DNA of 64,000 bases from Boesenbergia rotunda (taxonomy: Eukaryota > Streptophyta > Magnoliopsida > Zingiberales > Zingiberaceae), in contig JAGFNQ010005185.1 in assembly GCA_024364735.1 (NCBI GenBank), positions 18,578 through 82,577 of the forward strand. The letters are read 5' to 3'. Below the pieces are notes generated by a model. That model saw only the letters and a program-made list of their open reading frames with translations, searched no databases and had not been told where the DNA came from. Positions 1-10,803 of the stretch are shown one piece after another. The translations under genes and the position numbers were made by a program. Within the stretch, counting starts at the first letter, position 1; every line of letters begins with the position of its first letter.

Positions 1-430
1 AAAAATCACAGCCCTTAAACACAGCCAACAAGAAGACGAAATCCCAAGAACAGAGACGATTTCAAAGATCTCAAGCTTACCTCTGACTGTGGCCAGCGAT
101 CACATGATCAAGTTTCTGGTTCTCCACTCAACGAGGTTCATAGAGGAGGGCAAGAAGAAGGAAGATCAACGCCAGCTAAGATGGAAACTGTGAGAAGAAG
201 AGATCGCACAAGCGAAGGGGGTGGCGGGGTCAGGTGAAACCGTGAGGGGAACTGCTTGCATGCGTGCCTGCGCCGTCGGGGGAGGAAAAGTGGGAGAAGT
301 CGATTAAAGGTAGGAATGGTAGGGTTTTTATTAGTTTTGGCTTTTTGCAAAAAGACCCTCCAAGTTTTGTTAATCCCAACAAGGCCCCAAATTTTTGAAT
401 TTTTTATCATTCTACCCCTTTTTATTTTTG
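1..430 (-). mobile_element. Possible gypsy LTR fragment, reverse orientation
   Basis: No coding potential. The block at about 330-420 (a short-of-complexity stretch around 'aaagaccctccaagttttg') resembles the 5' part of the gypsy-type LTRs at 47560-47765 (same orientation) and 53131-53340 (opposite orientation). The GC-rich part at 140-300 would then be leader sequence read on the minus strand. The resemblance is by eye and weak. Confidence 0.3.
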
Positions 431-1601
431 GTATTTAATAGCGAGCATAGACACAATTAGATATTACCCTACCTAGTAGATTAGTTGTATGTTCATTTAT
501 TATAGTATTGATTGGACACGTGTATTTTATATTGATTACATGATGGTTGACTTGGTTGATGTTGTGCATATCGATATCATGCACTATATTGTATTTTTTG
601 CACGCTAACGGTTACTGGCTCACTTATTTAAGATAGGTCGTCAGTCATATTTCTTTTTATGTCATGCTCAGTTAGAGTTGTGTGCAAACAATTGATACTC
701 CCAGGTACTAGGGGTCCTCACAAGTACTTTTAGGGGTTTATAGTCACAGGTGTTGAACTTTTCTACATAGCCACAAGTGTTGGGTTTTTTTGCATAGCCA
801 TAGTTGTTGGGCGCTTGCATCTTGTCCACCCTACTACCCAGTATAGCGGTAGTTGGAGTGTATATAGATCAAGTTATTACATCATGTGTGTATGATGCAT
901 CCTGCATTTTACTTGTGTTTGTTATATTTATTTGAACTTTGATTTGTTGTATTTGATTGACATGCATATATGGATTATGATTTGCATTCATATATGATCT
1001 GGATTTGCTCTGTAGTTCGAGCAACTATGGATGTATTCATGGAGATTTTCTGATCATGCCCCTGCATGATCAGAGAATGTCAAGTATGTTTTTGCATATA
1101 GAGGTTATATTTGATTTATGCATTATATTCCACATAATATATTCCATTATTTCTTTTTACTTGATATATTCTTTTTATTACCGTGCATTTATCTATCCTT
1201 ATACTCGGAGAGTTTGAGCTCAAACTGACCACCCCTTGACTTCATTATTGTTTCAGATACTTGATAGTTATGACTCATGCCGCCAGGAGAGGATTCATCT
1301 GCCAGTCCGTCAGCATCGCATCTTTCTTTTAGTTGTTTCATACTTCCTTTTGTGGACTAGTGGGTATTTCAGTGGACTTTCGGATTGTCGCATTATTTTA
1401 CAGAATTATTATGATTATTGTTAAATGCGTCGTTATGTATTATCTTGTTTGCTGTTATGATTGTGTGGTTGTCAGCCGTGTGAGGTTATAGTATATATTG
1501 TTGAGAGTAATGTATAAATGTTCAAATTGTCCATCGTACATGGAAGGTGATGTCCGATTTTCTATCGAACATGCGCCTCACTAGGGTGTGAGAATGTGAC
1601 A
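431..1601 (+). mobile_element. Gypsy-type LTR 3' fragment ending TGACA
   Basis: AT-rich and non-coding. The last 90 bases contain 'tgtccgattttctat' and end in TGACA at 1601. The same motif closes the complete solo LTR at 53131-56075 ('gctgtccgattttctattgg' near 56026, ending TGACA at 56075). A 'gccaggagag' block near 1280 also has a counterpart near 55670. I infer the 3' part of a related LTR. Its left boundary is unclear. Confidence 0.45.
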
Positions 1602-1734
1602 CCGCAAAAGGTTTTGTTCGTTAAACACAGTGAGAACCTAGGATTCGTTAAGGTTGTTTGGGTAGTACTTTTGTGTCCCGACGCCCCCACGTTATGGTTC
1701 TTTATAGTTTGGAGGAAAGAGTTTTCCTTTTTGT
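1602..1734. other. Unassigned spacer
   Basis: 133 bases between the TGACA end of the LTR fragment and the TGTTGAGG start of the next LTR. No ORF, repeat or regulatory motif was recognised. Confidence 0.4.
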
Positions 1735-2671
1735 TGTTGAGGAAATCTGTGGTCCGGAGTGACCAAGTGTTTTGATGTTTGGGCAAAATGTTTAAGTTAG
1801 GTTTACCCTTGTGTTCTTATATGTGTATGTTGAGTGTGCAGGTTGTACAAGTTACACATATGAACTTGATTGGACGACCTCGGTATGGTGAAGGGTGGCA
1901 TGGAGACAAGCTGGAGGCTTGTGTGCACCCGAGGGAGCTTGGAGAGCAGGGACGATGAGCTGATGGGTACGGACTTCGAGGCATGCGTGAAGGATGGCAT
2001 GGAGGCAAGCTAGAGGCTTGCGTGCATCCGAGGGACGGGAGTCGAAGATGAAAGGGCGCAAAGGCAATAGTCGAGGCTGCGGGTGAGGAGCCAGTCGAGT
2101 CGTGAGGGTACGAGTGCTGTGTGATTGTACTCGGGGAATCCTTGGGGTCAAGTGCTGAGATAAGTGTACTCGGGAAGGGAAACCCTAGGTGTGTGAGTGG
2201 GGCAGTCGACTACCTGTGATAAAACTCACAGAATGATTTCGGGACTAGACCAGTCGACTGGTAAAATGACAGTCGACTGGTAAATTGACAGTCGACTGGT
2301 GGCGAGGGTTTCAGCCCGAGTCCTATTTAAAGAGGACTTCGTGGTGGCTGAGATTCTTGATGAATCTTGTCTTGATTAAAGGCAAGATAATAGTCTTTGT
2401 GCTCAGGTCGTGTCAAGGTGCTGTGGCGAGGTTTCTCCACCCACAAGGAACGACAGAGTTAGCTGGAGGTTATCCGGGGAGTGATCCACCGACGGATTCT
2501 TGGATTAGTCACCCATCCGGGGTGGATACCAAGTAAATCTTCTATGTTAGCATTGGTTAGTTTTTATTTTATTATTTTTATTATATATTTCGCTGTGCAA
2601 CTAACCATGTAGGAAGAAAGGGGTTCAAAAATTGATATTCACCCCCTCTAGCAAACACAATCGATTTATCA
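1735..2671 (+). repeat. 5' LTR of element G
   Basis: Begins TGTTGAGG and ends TTTATCA, three bases before the PBS. U3 carries three CAGTCGACTG palindromes exactly 19 bases apart (2251, 2270, 2289), just upstream of a TATA-like TATTTAAAG at 2324. The first 370 bases match the truncated 3' LTR at 3879-4256. Confidence 0.85.
2251..2332 (+). promoter_or_regulatory. U3 palindrome triplet and TATA box of G LTR
   Basis: Three perfect 10-bp palindromes CAGTCGACTG sit at 2251-2260, 2270-2279 and 2289-2298, followed by TATTTAAAG at 2324-2332. Position in U3 just upstream of a TATA box suggests a promoter/enhancer module (inference). Confidence 0.55.
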
Positions 2672-2673
2672 AT

Positions 2674-2685
2674 TGGTATCAGAGC
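2674..2685 (+). promoter_or_regulatory. Primer-binding site, tRNA-iMet type
   Basis: TGGTATCAGAGC, the standard plant copia PBS complementary to the initiator tRNA-Met 3' end, starts two bases after the LTR. Confidence 0.9.
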
Positions 2686-2743
2686 GAGGACTGCTCTTGA
2701 TCGGACTAATCGCCGAGGGAACACACGCTAGAGGAAAAGAATC

Positions 2744-2818
2744 ATGGAAGACAAATTTGGAGATGATATCGACACTCCACCGCCCTACGACATTGGGGTC
2801 ATATTGCATGAAAATTGA
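2744..2818 (+). pseudogene. gag: gag start remnant of element G
   Basis: An ATG 58 bases after the PBS opens a 24-codon frame starting MEDKFGDDIDTPPPYD and ending in TGA. The position fits a copia gag start. The remainder of gag and all pol are missing. From about 2790 the sequence resembles the 3' internal non-coding region of element K, so a large deletion has fused the two ends. No function is expected. Confidence 0.5.
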
Positions 2819-3124
2819 TTTTTGGTGTGTAATTGCCATGTAAATCAATGCTAGGGACGCATTGTGGGTTAGCATGGGCAAAGACATCAAGAGAAAACCA
2901 AAATTAGGACTTTAGGGCAAGGTTTGATTGAAGTTTTTAGCTAATTTTGAATTTTGTGTCAAACTTGGGAATGATGATAGATACATTTTGGAATGTATTT
3001 TTCCCAAGTAGGTATGTGTACCACAAATGGCTCCACAAAATTTGGAAATTTTTGGAGATTTGTGGAATTTCTGGCGCATTTCTGAATTCGTCAGAAAGAT
3101 TGAAATTCTGATTTTCAAAGTATC

Positions 3125-3155
3125 AATCGACTGCCCTGGGGGGCAGTCGACTGGT
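3125..3155. repeat. Internal copy of the family palindrome
   Basis: Arms ATCGACTGCCC and GGGCAGTCGACTGG surround a short G-rich centre. It is the same module as in the LTR U3, here in the 3' internal region. Equivalent internal copies exist in K (14191) and L (26788). Confidence 0.7.
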
Positions 3156-3344
3156 CAGGGTTGATTTTTGTATTAGCAGCTGGGTATGTGTCCAAATGAT
3201 GCAAAACAAGTGTATGGGGGGCTAGTACACATTGTTTATGATCATTGGGGATTAAAAGAACCGATAATTGGGAGATTGTTGGGTTCTTTTTGATGTTAGG
3301 CAAAGGGGGAGAAGTGTTGGGTTTAAGTTGGGAAACCAAACACA

Positions 3345-3640
3345 CCTTTGCTAGAAACCCTAGGTTTAGGGGGAGCTAAGATAAAGGGGGAGCATGGTTG
3401 CTCGATCCTTGGCGTGAGGGGAACTTTGGAGAGGTTCTTAAAAAGCCTTTGTAAGTCCAATGTAGGGGGAGCTTTGGAAAAGTTTTAAAAAGCCTTTGCT
3501 AGAAACCCTAGGTTTAGGGGGAGCTAAGATAAAGGGGGAGCATAGTTGCTCCATCCTTGGCGTAAGGGGAACCTTGGAGAGGCTCTTAAAAAGCCTTTGT
3601 AAGTCCAATGTAGGGGGAGCTTTGGAAAAGCTTTAAAAAG
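3345..3640 (+). repeat. 148-bp tandem duplication
   Basis: Two copies of a 148-base unit start at 3345 and 3493 with 'cctttgctagaaaccctagg'. They differ at only a few positions and contain several 'agggggag' PPT-like tracts. Located in the 3' internal region of element G. Confidence 0.85.
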
Positions 3641-3649
3641 CCCGTGTTG

Positions 3650-3770
3650 AAAAAATTCTAACTTGGAGGGCTAGGTGTGAAAAGTCGTAGCTTGGAGGGC
3701 TAGGTGTGAAAAGTCCTAGCTTGGTGGGCTAGGTGTGTAAAAATTCCTAACCTGAAGGGTTAGGTGTAGG
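3650..3770 (+). repeat. Short array of hairpin units with a TTGGAGG-type loop
   Basis: Four units about 30-35 bases apart. Each is a 5-6 bp inverted repeat around a 7-base loop, e.g. CCTAGC-TTGGTGG-GCTAGG and CCTAAC-CTGAAGG-GTTAGG. The stem changes in both arms together. This is the same unit, on the other strand, as the long array at 39628-40050. Confidence 0.75.
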
Positions 3771-3878
3771 ATCCATGTATGCATTGCATATGCATTTATT
3801 CAGCATGGTTTTTGCTATTGACTACTATTTTGCTTTCCCTAACTTAAATGTATTGTTAAACATCAAAACGGAGGAGAT

Positions 3879-4256
3879 TGTTGAGGCAATCTGTAGTCCG
3901 TAGTGACCAAGTGTTTTGATGTTTGGGCAAAGGGTTTAAGTTATGTTTACCCTTGTGTTCTTATATGTGTATGTTGAGTGTGCAGGTTGTACAGGTTACA
4001 CATATGTACTTGAATGGACGACCTCGGTATGGTGAAGGGTGACATGGAGATAAACTGGAGGCTTGTGTGCACCCGAGGGACCTTGGAGAGCAGGGACGAT
4101 GAGCTGATAGGCTCGGACTTCGAGGCATGCGTGAAGGATGGCATGGAGGCAAGCTGGAGACTTGCGTGCATCCGAGGAACGGGAGCCAAAGATAAAGAGG
4201 GCGCGAAGGCAATAGTCGAGGTTGTGAATGAGGAGTCGGTCGGGTCATGAGGGTAT
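3879..4256 (+). repeat. Truncated 3' LTR of element G
   Basis: Starts TGTTGAGGCAATC after a purine tract and matches 1735-2110 closely. It stops at 'gtcatgagggta', where the 5' LTR continues for a further 560 bases. The truncation point is the junction with element E1. Confidence 0.85.
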
Positions 4257-5063
4257 CAGAGCCTTTTCTTACTCTCCCCCTTTGCCATATATAAAAAAAA
4301 CATATTTGAAGAAAAAATTAGTGTATCAGAGCCAGTTTATTTTGCAGGAACTGAATTTTGAATGCATATTGTACCAATCCTAGTGAGTCCAAGCAATAAA
4401 AACCAAACAAACTAAATTGAACTCGTTCGGTCCTTGTCTAACCCAGTTAGCTACTTACTAACTGTTACATAACAGCAACTTTCACTAGGGTTAGTCAAGT
4501 TAAGTGGTCTGATCATATTAGATTTTCTAAGCTTGAACACTTAGCTTGATTTTTGTTCAAATGTATTTATCGCCCAACTTCTCTTGATGCACTGTCTTAA
4601 AGCATCTTGAGTCAAGGCATAAACCTAAGCATCTCAACCCAGTCTAGGTTATCAATCAAAGTGTCCTAATGTGCTTGTCAGATGCTGGCTTCTAGATCTA
4701 TAGGAGCATGCAATTCTAGGGTTAAGTCCTAGGATACATCCATTGCGTAGAAAAACCCTAGTTTTAAAGAGGATAATTTTTAGAAAAATCTAAGTTAGAA
4801 AAAAAATTAAAATCAAAACTTAATAAGAAAATGATTTTTGAAAGACAATCCTATTCTACTACGTACATCCCTAAAACATAAGTCAGGTGTACAAATATGA
4901 AGGAGATAAATAAGTCAGACGCATAGACATAAGATAAGTCGCCAAGTCAGGTGCATAAAATAAGTCAACATATCAGCCCTATCAAGTAGGGGAAGTCAGA
5001 TCATAAGACTCATAATATAATGTTGGTCTAAGAGGATGGGCCAGGATGCCAAAATGGGTCGGG
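4257..5063. other. 3' non-coding internal region of E1
   Basis: No ORF of note. A pyrimidine run at 4277-4289 reads as a PPT-like purine tract on the minus strand. The remainder is unassigned TE-derived sequence. Confidence 0.4.
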
Positions 5064-6170
5064 CTACCATGAGCGGAACATGGACATCATCTCCTCGTGG
5101 CGGGCCTGATCTGTCGCCAGTCTCTCGTTGTGTCGGGCCTGAAGGGCGCCCATCTTCTCAATATGATGAGCCTCCATCTCCTCTCGAAGGCTATGGACCT
5201 CCAGCTCTATCCGTGAAAGGCGCTGGTCCATAGTGATTGGAGGAGGTGGTGGTGGAGACTGCCCTAGGTGCTCCGGGATGAAGTCGGAGACATCAAGCTG
5301 TACTTCTTCCTCTGAGTCAACCTGTAGCAGAGCGCCTCGTCATCTCCACGAAATAACCCCAGTGGTCGAGATGTCTACGACTGCTAATGAGAAGTTCCTA
5401 GACCCTATCTCGTCAAACTCGATCATTGTGATGATCTCTCCGGTAGAGATGTCGCGACCGTGATGATGAAAGAGTGCAGTGAGAATATGACAGTAGGGTG
5501 TCCGCACTCTAGCATTGGTGGAGATATTGGATGCGTAGATGATCGTCTGGAACATGTGTAGACCAATATTTATATCCAAGTGGTGGATCATCGCATAGAG
5601 TAGGAAGGTGTGGAAGGGTCGCATCACTGCTACATCTCGTGAGGTCAGAGGGAGAATGCAGCAGATCAAGACTCGATAAAGAGCGTAGTCCTGAATGAGT
5701 AGGTCGAAAATCGAAATTTATGTACCGTCAGATCCCTCGCATCTCTGAAAAGTGAGAGTAGAGAATGTCAAGGGTAATGTGTGAATACGGAGGAGCGAAG
5801 GGAAGGTCCGTAGGAGGATAGCAACAGAAGGTGGACTGAGAGGGTCGTAGTCCAAGGAATCAATTGAAGAGGGTAGGCGTGATGGTCAGTGGAAGGGTCT
5901 GGACAGTAGTGGTATAGCAAAGGTCATCAGTTTTGACCAAGTTGTTGTAAAACTCGGCACATAGGGTCGTGTTCATGGAACTAGTGCAATATACTAGCTG
6001 CTCTAGTTGGTAGAAGCTAATGACGTCTATGTCTAGAGGGCAGGACTGGGTGAAGAAGCTCCTATTCAGATAGCTAGTCTTTAAAGGTTTATATGTCATG
6101 TTTACGAACCTATTAAAGAGAGCTAGGGTAGGAAATCTATGGTCGGGACTGGGCTTGGCACCGAGATCAT
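5064..6170 (-). pseudogene. Decayed 'putative plant transposon protein'-like ORF
   Basis: Minus-strand pieces: 6099-5860 (contains LCAEFYNNLVK), 5669-5340 (contains ILPLTSRDVAVMRPFHTFLLY and TPYCHILTALFHHHGRDIS) and a C-terminal coiled coil from 5231 to a stop at 5064 (MDQRLSRIELEVHSLREEME). The same order (LLPTTS, HPFHYLILYGM, FGHIITTWLESVGIDV, then coiled coil) occurs at 41540-40694 in element H. The layout resembles the domain databases call 'putative plant transposon protein' (PF20167-like, from memory). That domain is common in plant retrotransposons and its function is unknown. Frames are broken between the pieces. It lies on the sense strand of E1 between gag and the 3' end, an env-like position. 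Confidence 0.5.
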
Positions 6171-6389
6171 TTTCGGTAACTCAGCGCTTACTAAGTAAAT
6201 AGAAAAACTAACATTACTAATTGAAATGAAATTGAAAAAACAAATGTAAAATCATAACTAATTCATACCGAGGCGGCATTGTAGGAAGAGAGTGATTGAG
6301 GAAGGTTGGGGCAGCTTGGGGGTGCCTTAGAAGAGAGGAGAAGATGAGAGGAGATGACTTGAGGTGTGGAGAAGGGGGGTTGTGGGCAA

Positions 6390-6565
6390 GGGCTAATAAA
6401 GCCTTTCCCGGGCGCCCGTGAGGCGACCAGGGCGCCCGTGTCAGGGGCTTAGGTGCTCGTGATGGTTTCAGGTGCCTGAGTTCAGATTTGACTCAGAAGT
6501 GCAGCTTTTGACTGCCTCGTACGATGGGAAAGCATTGGGCGCCCGTGAGGGTCTCGGGCACCCGA
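6390..6565. repeat. GGGCGCC-rich patch
   Basis: Four GGGCGCCC or GGGCACCC words within 165 bases, next to 'gcccgtg' and 'ggtgcctgag'. The same words are densely repeated in the E-family LTR U3 (32080-32390, 37490-37830). This appears to be the internal counterpart of the LTR module. Confidence 0.5.
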
Positions 6566-6619
6566 TTTGACCAATATTTGACCAGGCAATGTTTCAATCA
6601 AGTCCTAGGTTCCAACAAC

Positions 6620-7065
6620 AATGGGTTATTTTTGAGATCTTTAAGGATTTTGAATTTGACAAAGTTAAATTCAATTAAACTGAGTAAAAATGTTAAATTG
6701 AATTTTGAAAACTATTAAATTAAAATTGAATTTTGAAAAATATTAAATTAAAGTTGAATTTTGAAAATATTAAAAATTTTTTTGAAAGATTGAGTTTTAA
6801 TTGAGGTTTTGAAAATTGAGTTTGAAAAACTGATTTTGAATTTAATTTGGTTTTTAAAACATTATGTTGAATTAATTTTTTAAAAAAATTGATTGGGATT
6901 TTAAAAAATTAAGGTGAATTTTAATTTTGAAAATATTATGTTGAATTTTAATTTTAAAAATATTAAGTTGAATTTTACCTTTGAAAATATTAAGTTGAAT
7001 TTTAATTTTGAAAATATTAAGTTGAATTTTAATTTTGAAAATATTAAGTTGAATTTTAATTTGGT
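6620..7065. repeat. AT-rich tandem repeats
   Basis: Irregular tandem copies of a 27-30 base word containing 'ttgaattttaattttgaaa' and 'atattaag'. Low complexity and non-coding. It is the positional equivalent of the AT repeat block at 35510-35790 in E3. Confidence 0.75.
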
Positions 7066-7079
7066 TGGTTGGGTTGGAC

Positions 7080-7654
7080 TACATTATTAGGTCCTAAACA
7101 TCTCACCCAATTCTAAGTGACAAAATAGGTTTCGTTATCTGTTTTGTGAGATGTATTATTTTTAACTTTTGATTTTATGTTAATTCTATGATTTAATTGA
7201 AGCTTGTATTAGATTTGAGTTTAACAAATAATAATTTAAAAGTGAGTTTCGATAAATGGCTTCAAGGTCTTGGCGAGGCACAGAGGCCTTCGTTAGTCGT
7301 AGCCTTATTGGATCAACAACCCTTTCCTAGACAAAACCTTTTAAAGAAAGATCATTTTCAAATTACTTTTTGAGACACTCTGGTCTAACTAGCTTAGGAT
7401 TTGAAGAGGTAGCTTCGGCTAGTTCCACCGGACTAAACAGACCAAATAGGGTACGCCTTACCCTACCTGACTCCTTAGACAGACTTTCCTAACATACTAT
7501 CATCTCACCTCATCCTAATACTATATTGTTCAAGTTTCAATTAAGTCTGATCCTTAACTAACAATTCTTAAGTCTAAGCAGAATAATATAAAATAATAAA
7601 CAAACATCAAGCAATAATTCAAGAAAAAAATCATCTAAATACAAAAATGGTTTT
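7080..7654 (-). other. Conserved non-coding block shared with E3
   Basis: Matches 34780-35240 over most of its length, e.g. 'cttggcgag' then 'gtagccttattggatca' and 'ctaactagcttagg'. Both copies lie directly downstream of gag in minus-oriented elements. No protein was recognised. Confidence 0.6.
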
Positions 7655-8069
7655 TTATATTGGCTCCTCCTGGATTGAAGCCTCGATATGGGCTAGGCAA
7701 GATGTGAATCTTGTCCTTGGGGATCCAATATTGGTTTGGTCCAGCTTGTTTGTCAAACTCAGCTTAGGGACCCATGCTTGGACTCGGGTTCTAGTTTGGT
7801 TCAATACAGAGTAGTAAGATCTGTATCGTGAGTTGGTTCGGTAGCCAAGTCCGGATCGATTTAGAACTGACTTCTGTTTTTCATGAATCATGTCAAGATT
7901 CTTGGAGCCTGAAGTGAACCGTTCTAACGCGACTCTGAGTTCCTTGACATGAGTTTTCAAGGTGGAATTCTGTTCCTCAAGCTTTTGAACTTGAGTTGAG
8001 TTTCCTTCTTGAACTGACTCAGTTAAGGAACTCGAGTGACTTCCTCTTTTAGGATTTTGACTTCCTGTC
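7655..8069 (-). pseudogene. gag: gag, C-terminal part (E1)
   Basis: Minus-strand frame with a heptad-like coiled coil (VQKLEEQNSTLKTHVKELRV) followed by ERFTSGSKNLDMI and SVLNRSGLGY, an order typical of SIRE-type copia gag downstream of the zinc knuckle. It continues the gag frame of 12056-10804. The two are separated by the solo LTR 8070-10798, whose CTGTC target duplication lies inside the coiled coil. The listed start Met (8077) lies in the LTR and is spurious. It has no protease or pol continuation. A Gag protein would assemble the cytoplasmic particle; this copy cannot. Confidence 0.65.
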
Positions 8070-9109
8070 TGTAACACCCGCTCTTAATCCCCTAGGGATT
8101 AAGCAGTGCTACTTTACTTTCATATATTACAACTACACGCATGCATTCATATTTTTCTATCTAATCTATGCATGGGCATATGTATCATTTAAGCATGCGA
8201 GGTTCATGTAGCGGAAGCATGATTATTTTTATTCATCTTCAAACATAGCATGTATATAAAAAAGAAAAACATAACATGGGTTTAACATGACAAGTTCCAA
8301 AACTTGAAGCAACTAAGATCAAGATCCTTTTTATCCACCAGCACTATCACACACACACTTGCCTTTCTCCCGCAGCCTCCATAGTTTAGCGTCCTTTATC
8401 TGTAGCATAAGGGGAAACACTAAACGATAAGCAATAGCTTAGTAAGACCCTGTCCTACTCACAAAACCGGATATCATGAAAAAGGTGATAGAATATATCA
8501 CATTCAAGCATGGTAAACATTTAAGCATGTTAAACATCTAAGCATGTTAACTTCATAAGAAGGTTCTTTTGAAAACATATAAACATAATACTTGAACATA
8601 GCATAATCATTAGGGTCCGGCTTGTACTTCATGTTTTGCGCGCGCCCCTAAATAGGAACGAGGTAGCTAATCCCGAACCACTAGGGTTTACTAGGCCTTC
8701 TCAAACGTCCTTCAGCCTAGTATCATAATCATTTGACTCGCTTTAAGAGTCTATAGTACAAGCCATTATAAAATAAAATAGTTATCATGTTCTTTATTTC
8801 CATAAAGTATGCTCTTAGTCCCAACCATCTAGGGAAGCATTCTTTAGGCCCTAAGCCTTCTTCGTTCATGCCTTAAAGGGCTCATTCTTATGCATATGCA
8901 TGCATTCATAATTAAGATAATTAGCCTAGTATACAGCATGCATTTCATGGGAGCAACCAAGGCTAGGGTCCAAGAGCTCTCTCTCTTGGTCGAAAGTTGA
9001 AATGGGGCTAGCATGCATTCCGGTCAACATATCAAGAATCACACAAGCATGTCATATCCTACACAAGATCATTATCATGCATGGTATTTATTAATCCAAT
9101 CCCAAGTAT

Positions 9110-9880
9110 AGGGCCCTTTGGCCGAAAGTTAAGGGTGGAGGTAGCTTAGGTTTTTGACCTCAAACATCCCATACAAGTATCATATATATATACATCATGT
9201 ATCATACTAAGCATAGCGTACATCATGGGGTAATCAATCTTCATAAACCTAATGTTCCATGCTTTGGCCGAATATCACATGCTAGGGAAAAATTAAGTTT
9301 TCCAATCAAACATTCCATTTAAACATCACTTGCATATACATATCATCATCCCAAACATAAGCATATCTCATAGGGTAGTTTATCCTTTACAAACCCTAAC
9401 TTTAGGGTGTTGGCCGAATGGTGTAGGGTAGGGGGGATTAGGGTTTTTGGAAATCAAACCTTCACACAAACATTTACACAAACACCTCACATACATATCA
9501 TGCAACATTATTAAACATGGATTTCATCATAGGTTAATCATGCATCCTAAACCCTAATTCTTCTAGGGTTGGTCGAAAGTGTAGGGTAGGGGGATTTAGG
9601 GTTTTTGAAATCAAACATTCATACAACCATTTATACAAACACCTTATCTACACTATCATGTCATACACTAACATATGATACATCATAGAGTAATTCAACC
9701 CTTGAATCCCTAATTTTTCCATGTCTTGGCCGAAACTTGTAGGGGGTGCAAACCCTAATTTTTGTTATCACAACTTGAAGGAAATCAGCATATAGGTATA
9801 CCCTAAGTTCCAAGGGGTCTTCTCATATATCAAAAAGTAACCAAGGCTTTCCCTTAAGGGGTGGCCGAAACTTACCTAGG
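9110..9880 (-). repeat. Degenerate ~150-bp tandem repeats inside solo LTR
   Basis: The word 'ggccgaa' or 'ggtcgaa' recurs at about 9120, 9266, 9413, 9572, 9727 and 9868, spaced 140-160 bases. Each is followed by similar 'agggttttt...aatcaaac' and 'catcat.gggtaat' blocks. Confidence 0.6.
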
Positions 9881-10250
9881 GCAAATCCCTATTTTCGCAA
9901 ACTACAAGAAGAAGAAAATCATACACAGCAATTATGCTACAGGTGAGGGGCACTTACTTCTTTCGCTAAATATCCTTAAGGTATACCCTTAGTTCGGAGG
10001 ATGTGCTTGTCCTTGCTCATGAGGTCCTTGACTTCTTCTTGCCTTGCAAGAGATTCAAACCTTTAATGGGGTCTTGGGAGTGTCCCTTGGGATGAGACCC
10101 TTCCCTTGGATTTTCGAAAATCTCAAGGAGGAAGAGGAGTTTGAATTTCGAAAATTGAAGAAGGAGAAGGGAGTTAGGATTTCGAAAACTTGAAGAGGGA
10201 GAGTGAGTGAGGGGTTTGCAACAATGATGGTTAGCCCCTTAGCACTCCCT

Positions 10251-10260
10251 CTTATTTATA
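10251..10260 (-). promoter_or_regulatory. TATA box of solo LTR
   Basis: TATAAATAAG on the minus strand, 540 bases from the LTR 5' end. It gives the orientation. Confidence 0.55.
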
Positions 10261-10803
10261 CTAAGGGAAGAGACAAAGTGCCTCTTCTCCAAGTGTCCCT
10301 TCACCAAGGGGTTTCTCATCAAGAGCCTCTTCCTCTACCCTTTCACATTCCCTAACCCTTAACAAGAATTTCCCTTCCTTTCTCTCAGCAATCCCCTGCT
10401 GGGTGAACTGGTTACTTCGTTGCTTTTCAAGGCTTTGCTTACCAAGAGTTCCAAGGTTCGATCCTCGGCAAGAGCATATTTTTGCTCCTCTTTGGTTTTC
10501 ACTTTTGCAAAGCCCATTAGCCCAATTCACTCTCATATTCTCAAATCACATTTATGCAATCACATGTTCGAATTCATGAAATCACATATTCTAATTCATG
10601 CAATCACATATTCTAATTCATGCAATTACATATTCTAATTTATGCAATTACATATTCCTAATCCTTTCTAATGAAATCACATAATATTAAATCATGAAAT
10701 CACAAAAAGGTAATTTTATTCATTTATAGATAATATATATTGACATTTTTTGTGCCCTTTTTACGATCGAAAGTAAGCCCAAAATTTGGGGCGTTACACT
10801 GTC

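Larger units (their letters stand above)
1735..4256 (+). mobile_element. Element G: internally deleted SIRE-like copia retrotransposon
   Basis: It has a complete 5' LTR, a tRNA-iMet-type PBS, the first codons of gag, about 1.1 kb of 3' untranslated internal sequence, a PPT-like tract (3868-3878) and a 3' LTR cut off after 378 bases. All pol and most of gag are missing. The gag start runs straight into 3' non-coding sequence, so this is a deletion derivative that can move only with proteins supplied by others. It is the same family as K (12813), L (26441) and the split LTR at 56342. Sequence right of 4256 belongs to element E1 in the other orientation. Confidence 0.8.
8070..10798 (-). mobile_element. 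Solo LTR, Ty3/gypsy chromovirus (Tekay/Del-like)
   Basis: TGTAACACCC at the left and GGGCGTTACA at the right are the typical TGTAAC...GTTACA ends. Perfect 5-bp TSD CTGTC at 8065-8069 and 10799-10803. A TATA box reads TATAAATAAG on the minus strand (10260-10251), so the LTR points left. It contains degenerate tandem units of about 150 bases. No internal region is present, so it arose by LTR-LTR recombination. It interrupts the gag of E1. Confidence 0.9.

Noticed and set aside
2674..2685. tRNA-like sequence
   Set aside because: Only the 12-base primer-binding complement of tRNA-iMet is present; no cloverleaf. The same holds for the tRNA-Asp match at 18589.
9540..9570. Interstitial telomere repeat (CCCTAAA words)
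   Set aside because: Isolated single words within a degenerate 150-bp LTR repeat, no tandem run.
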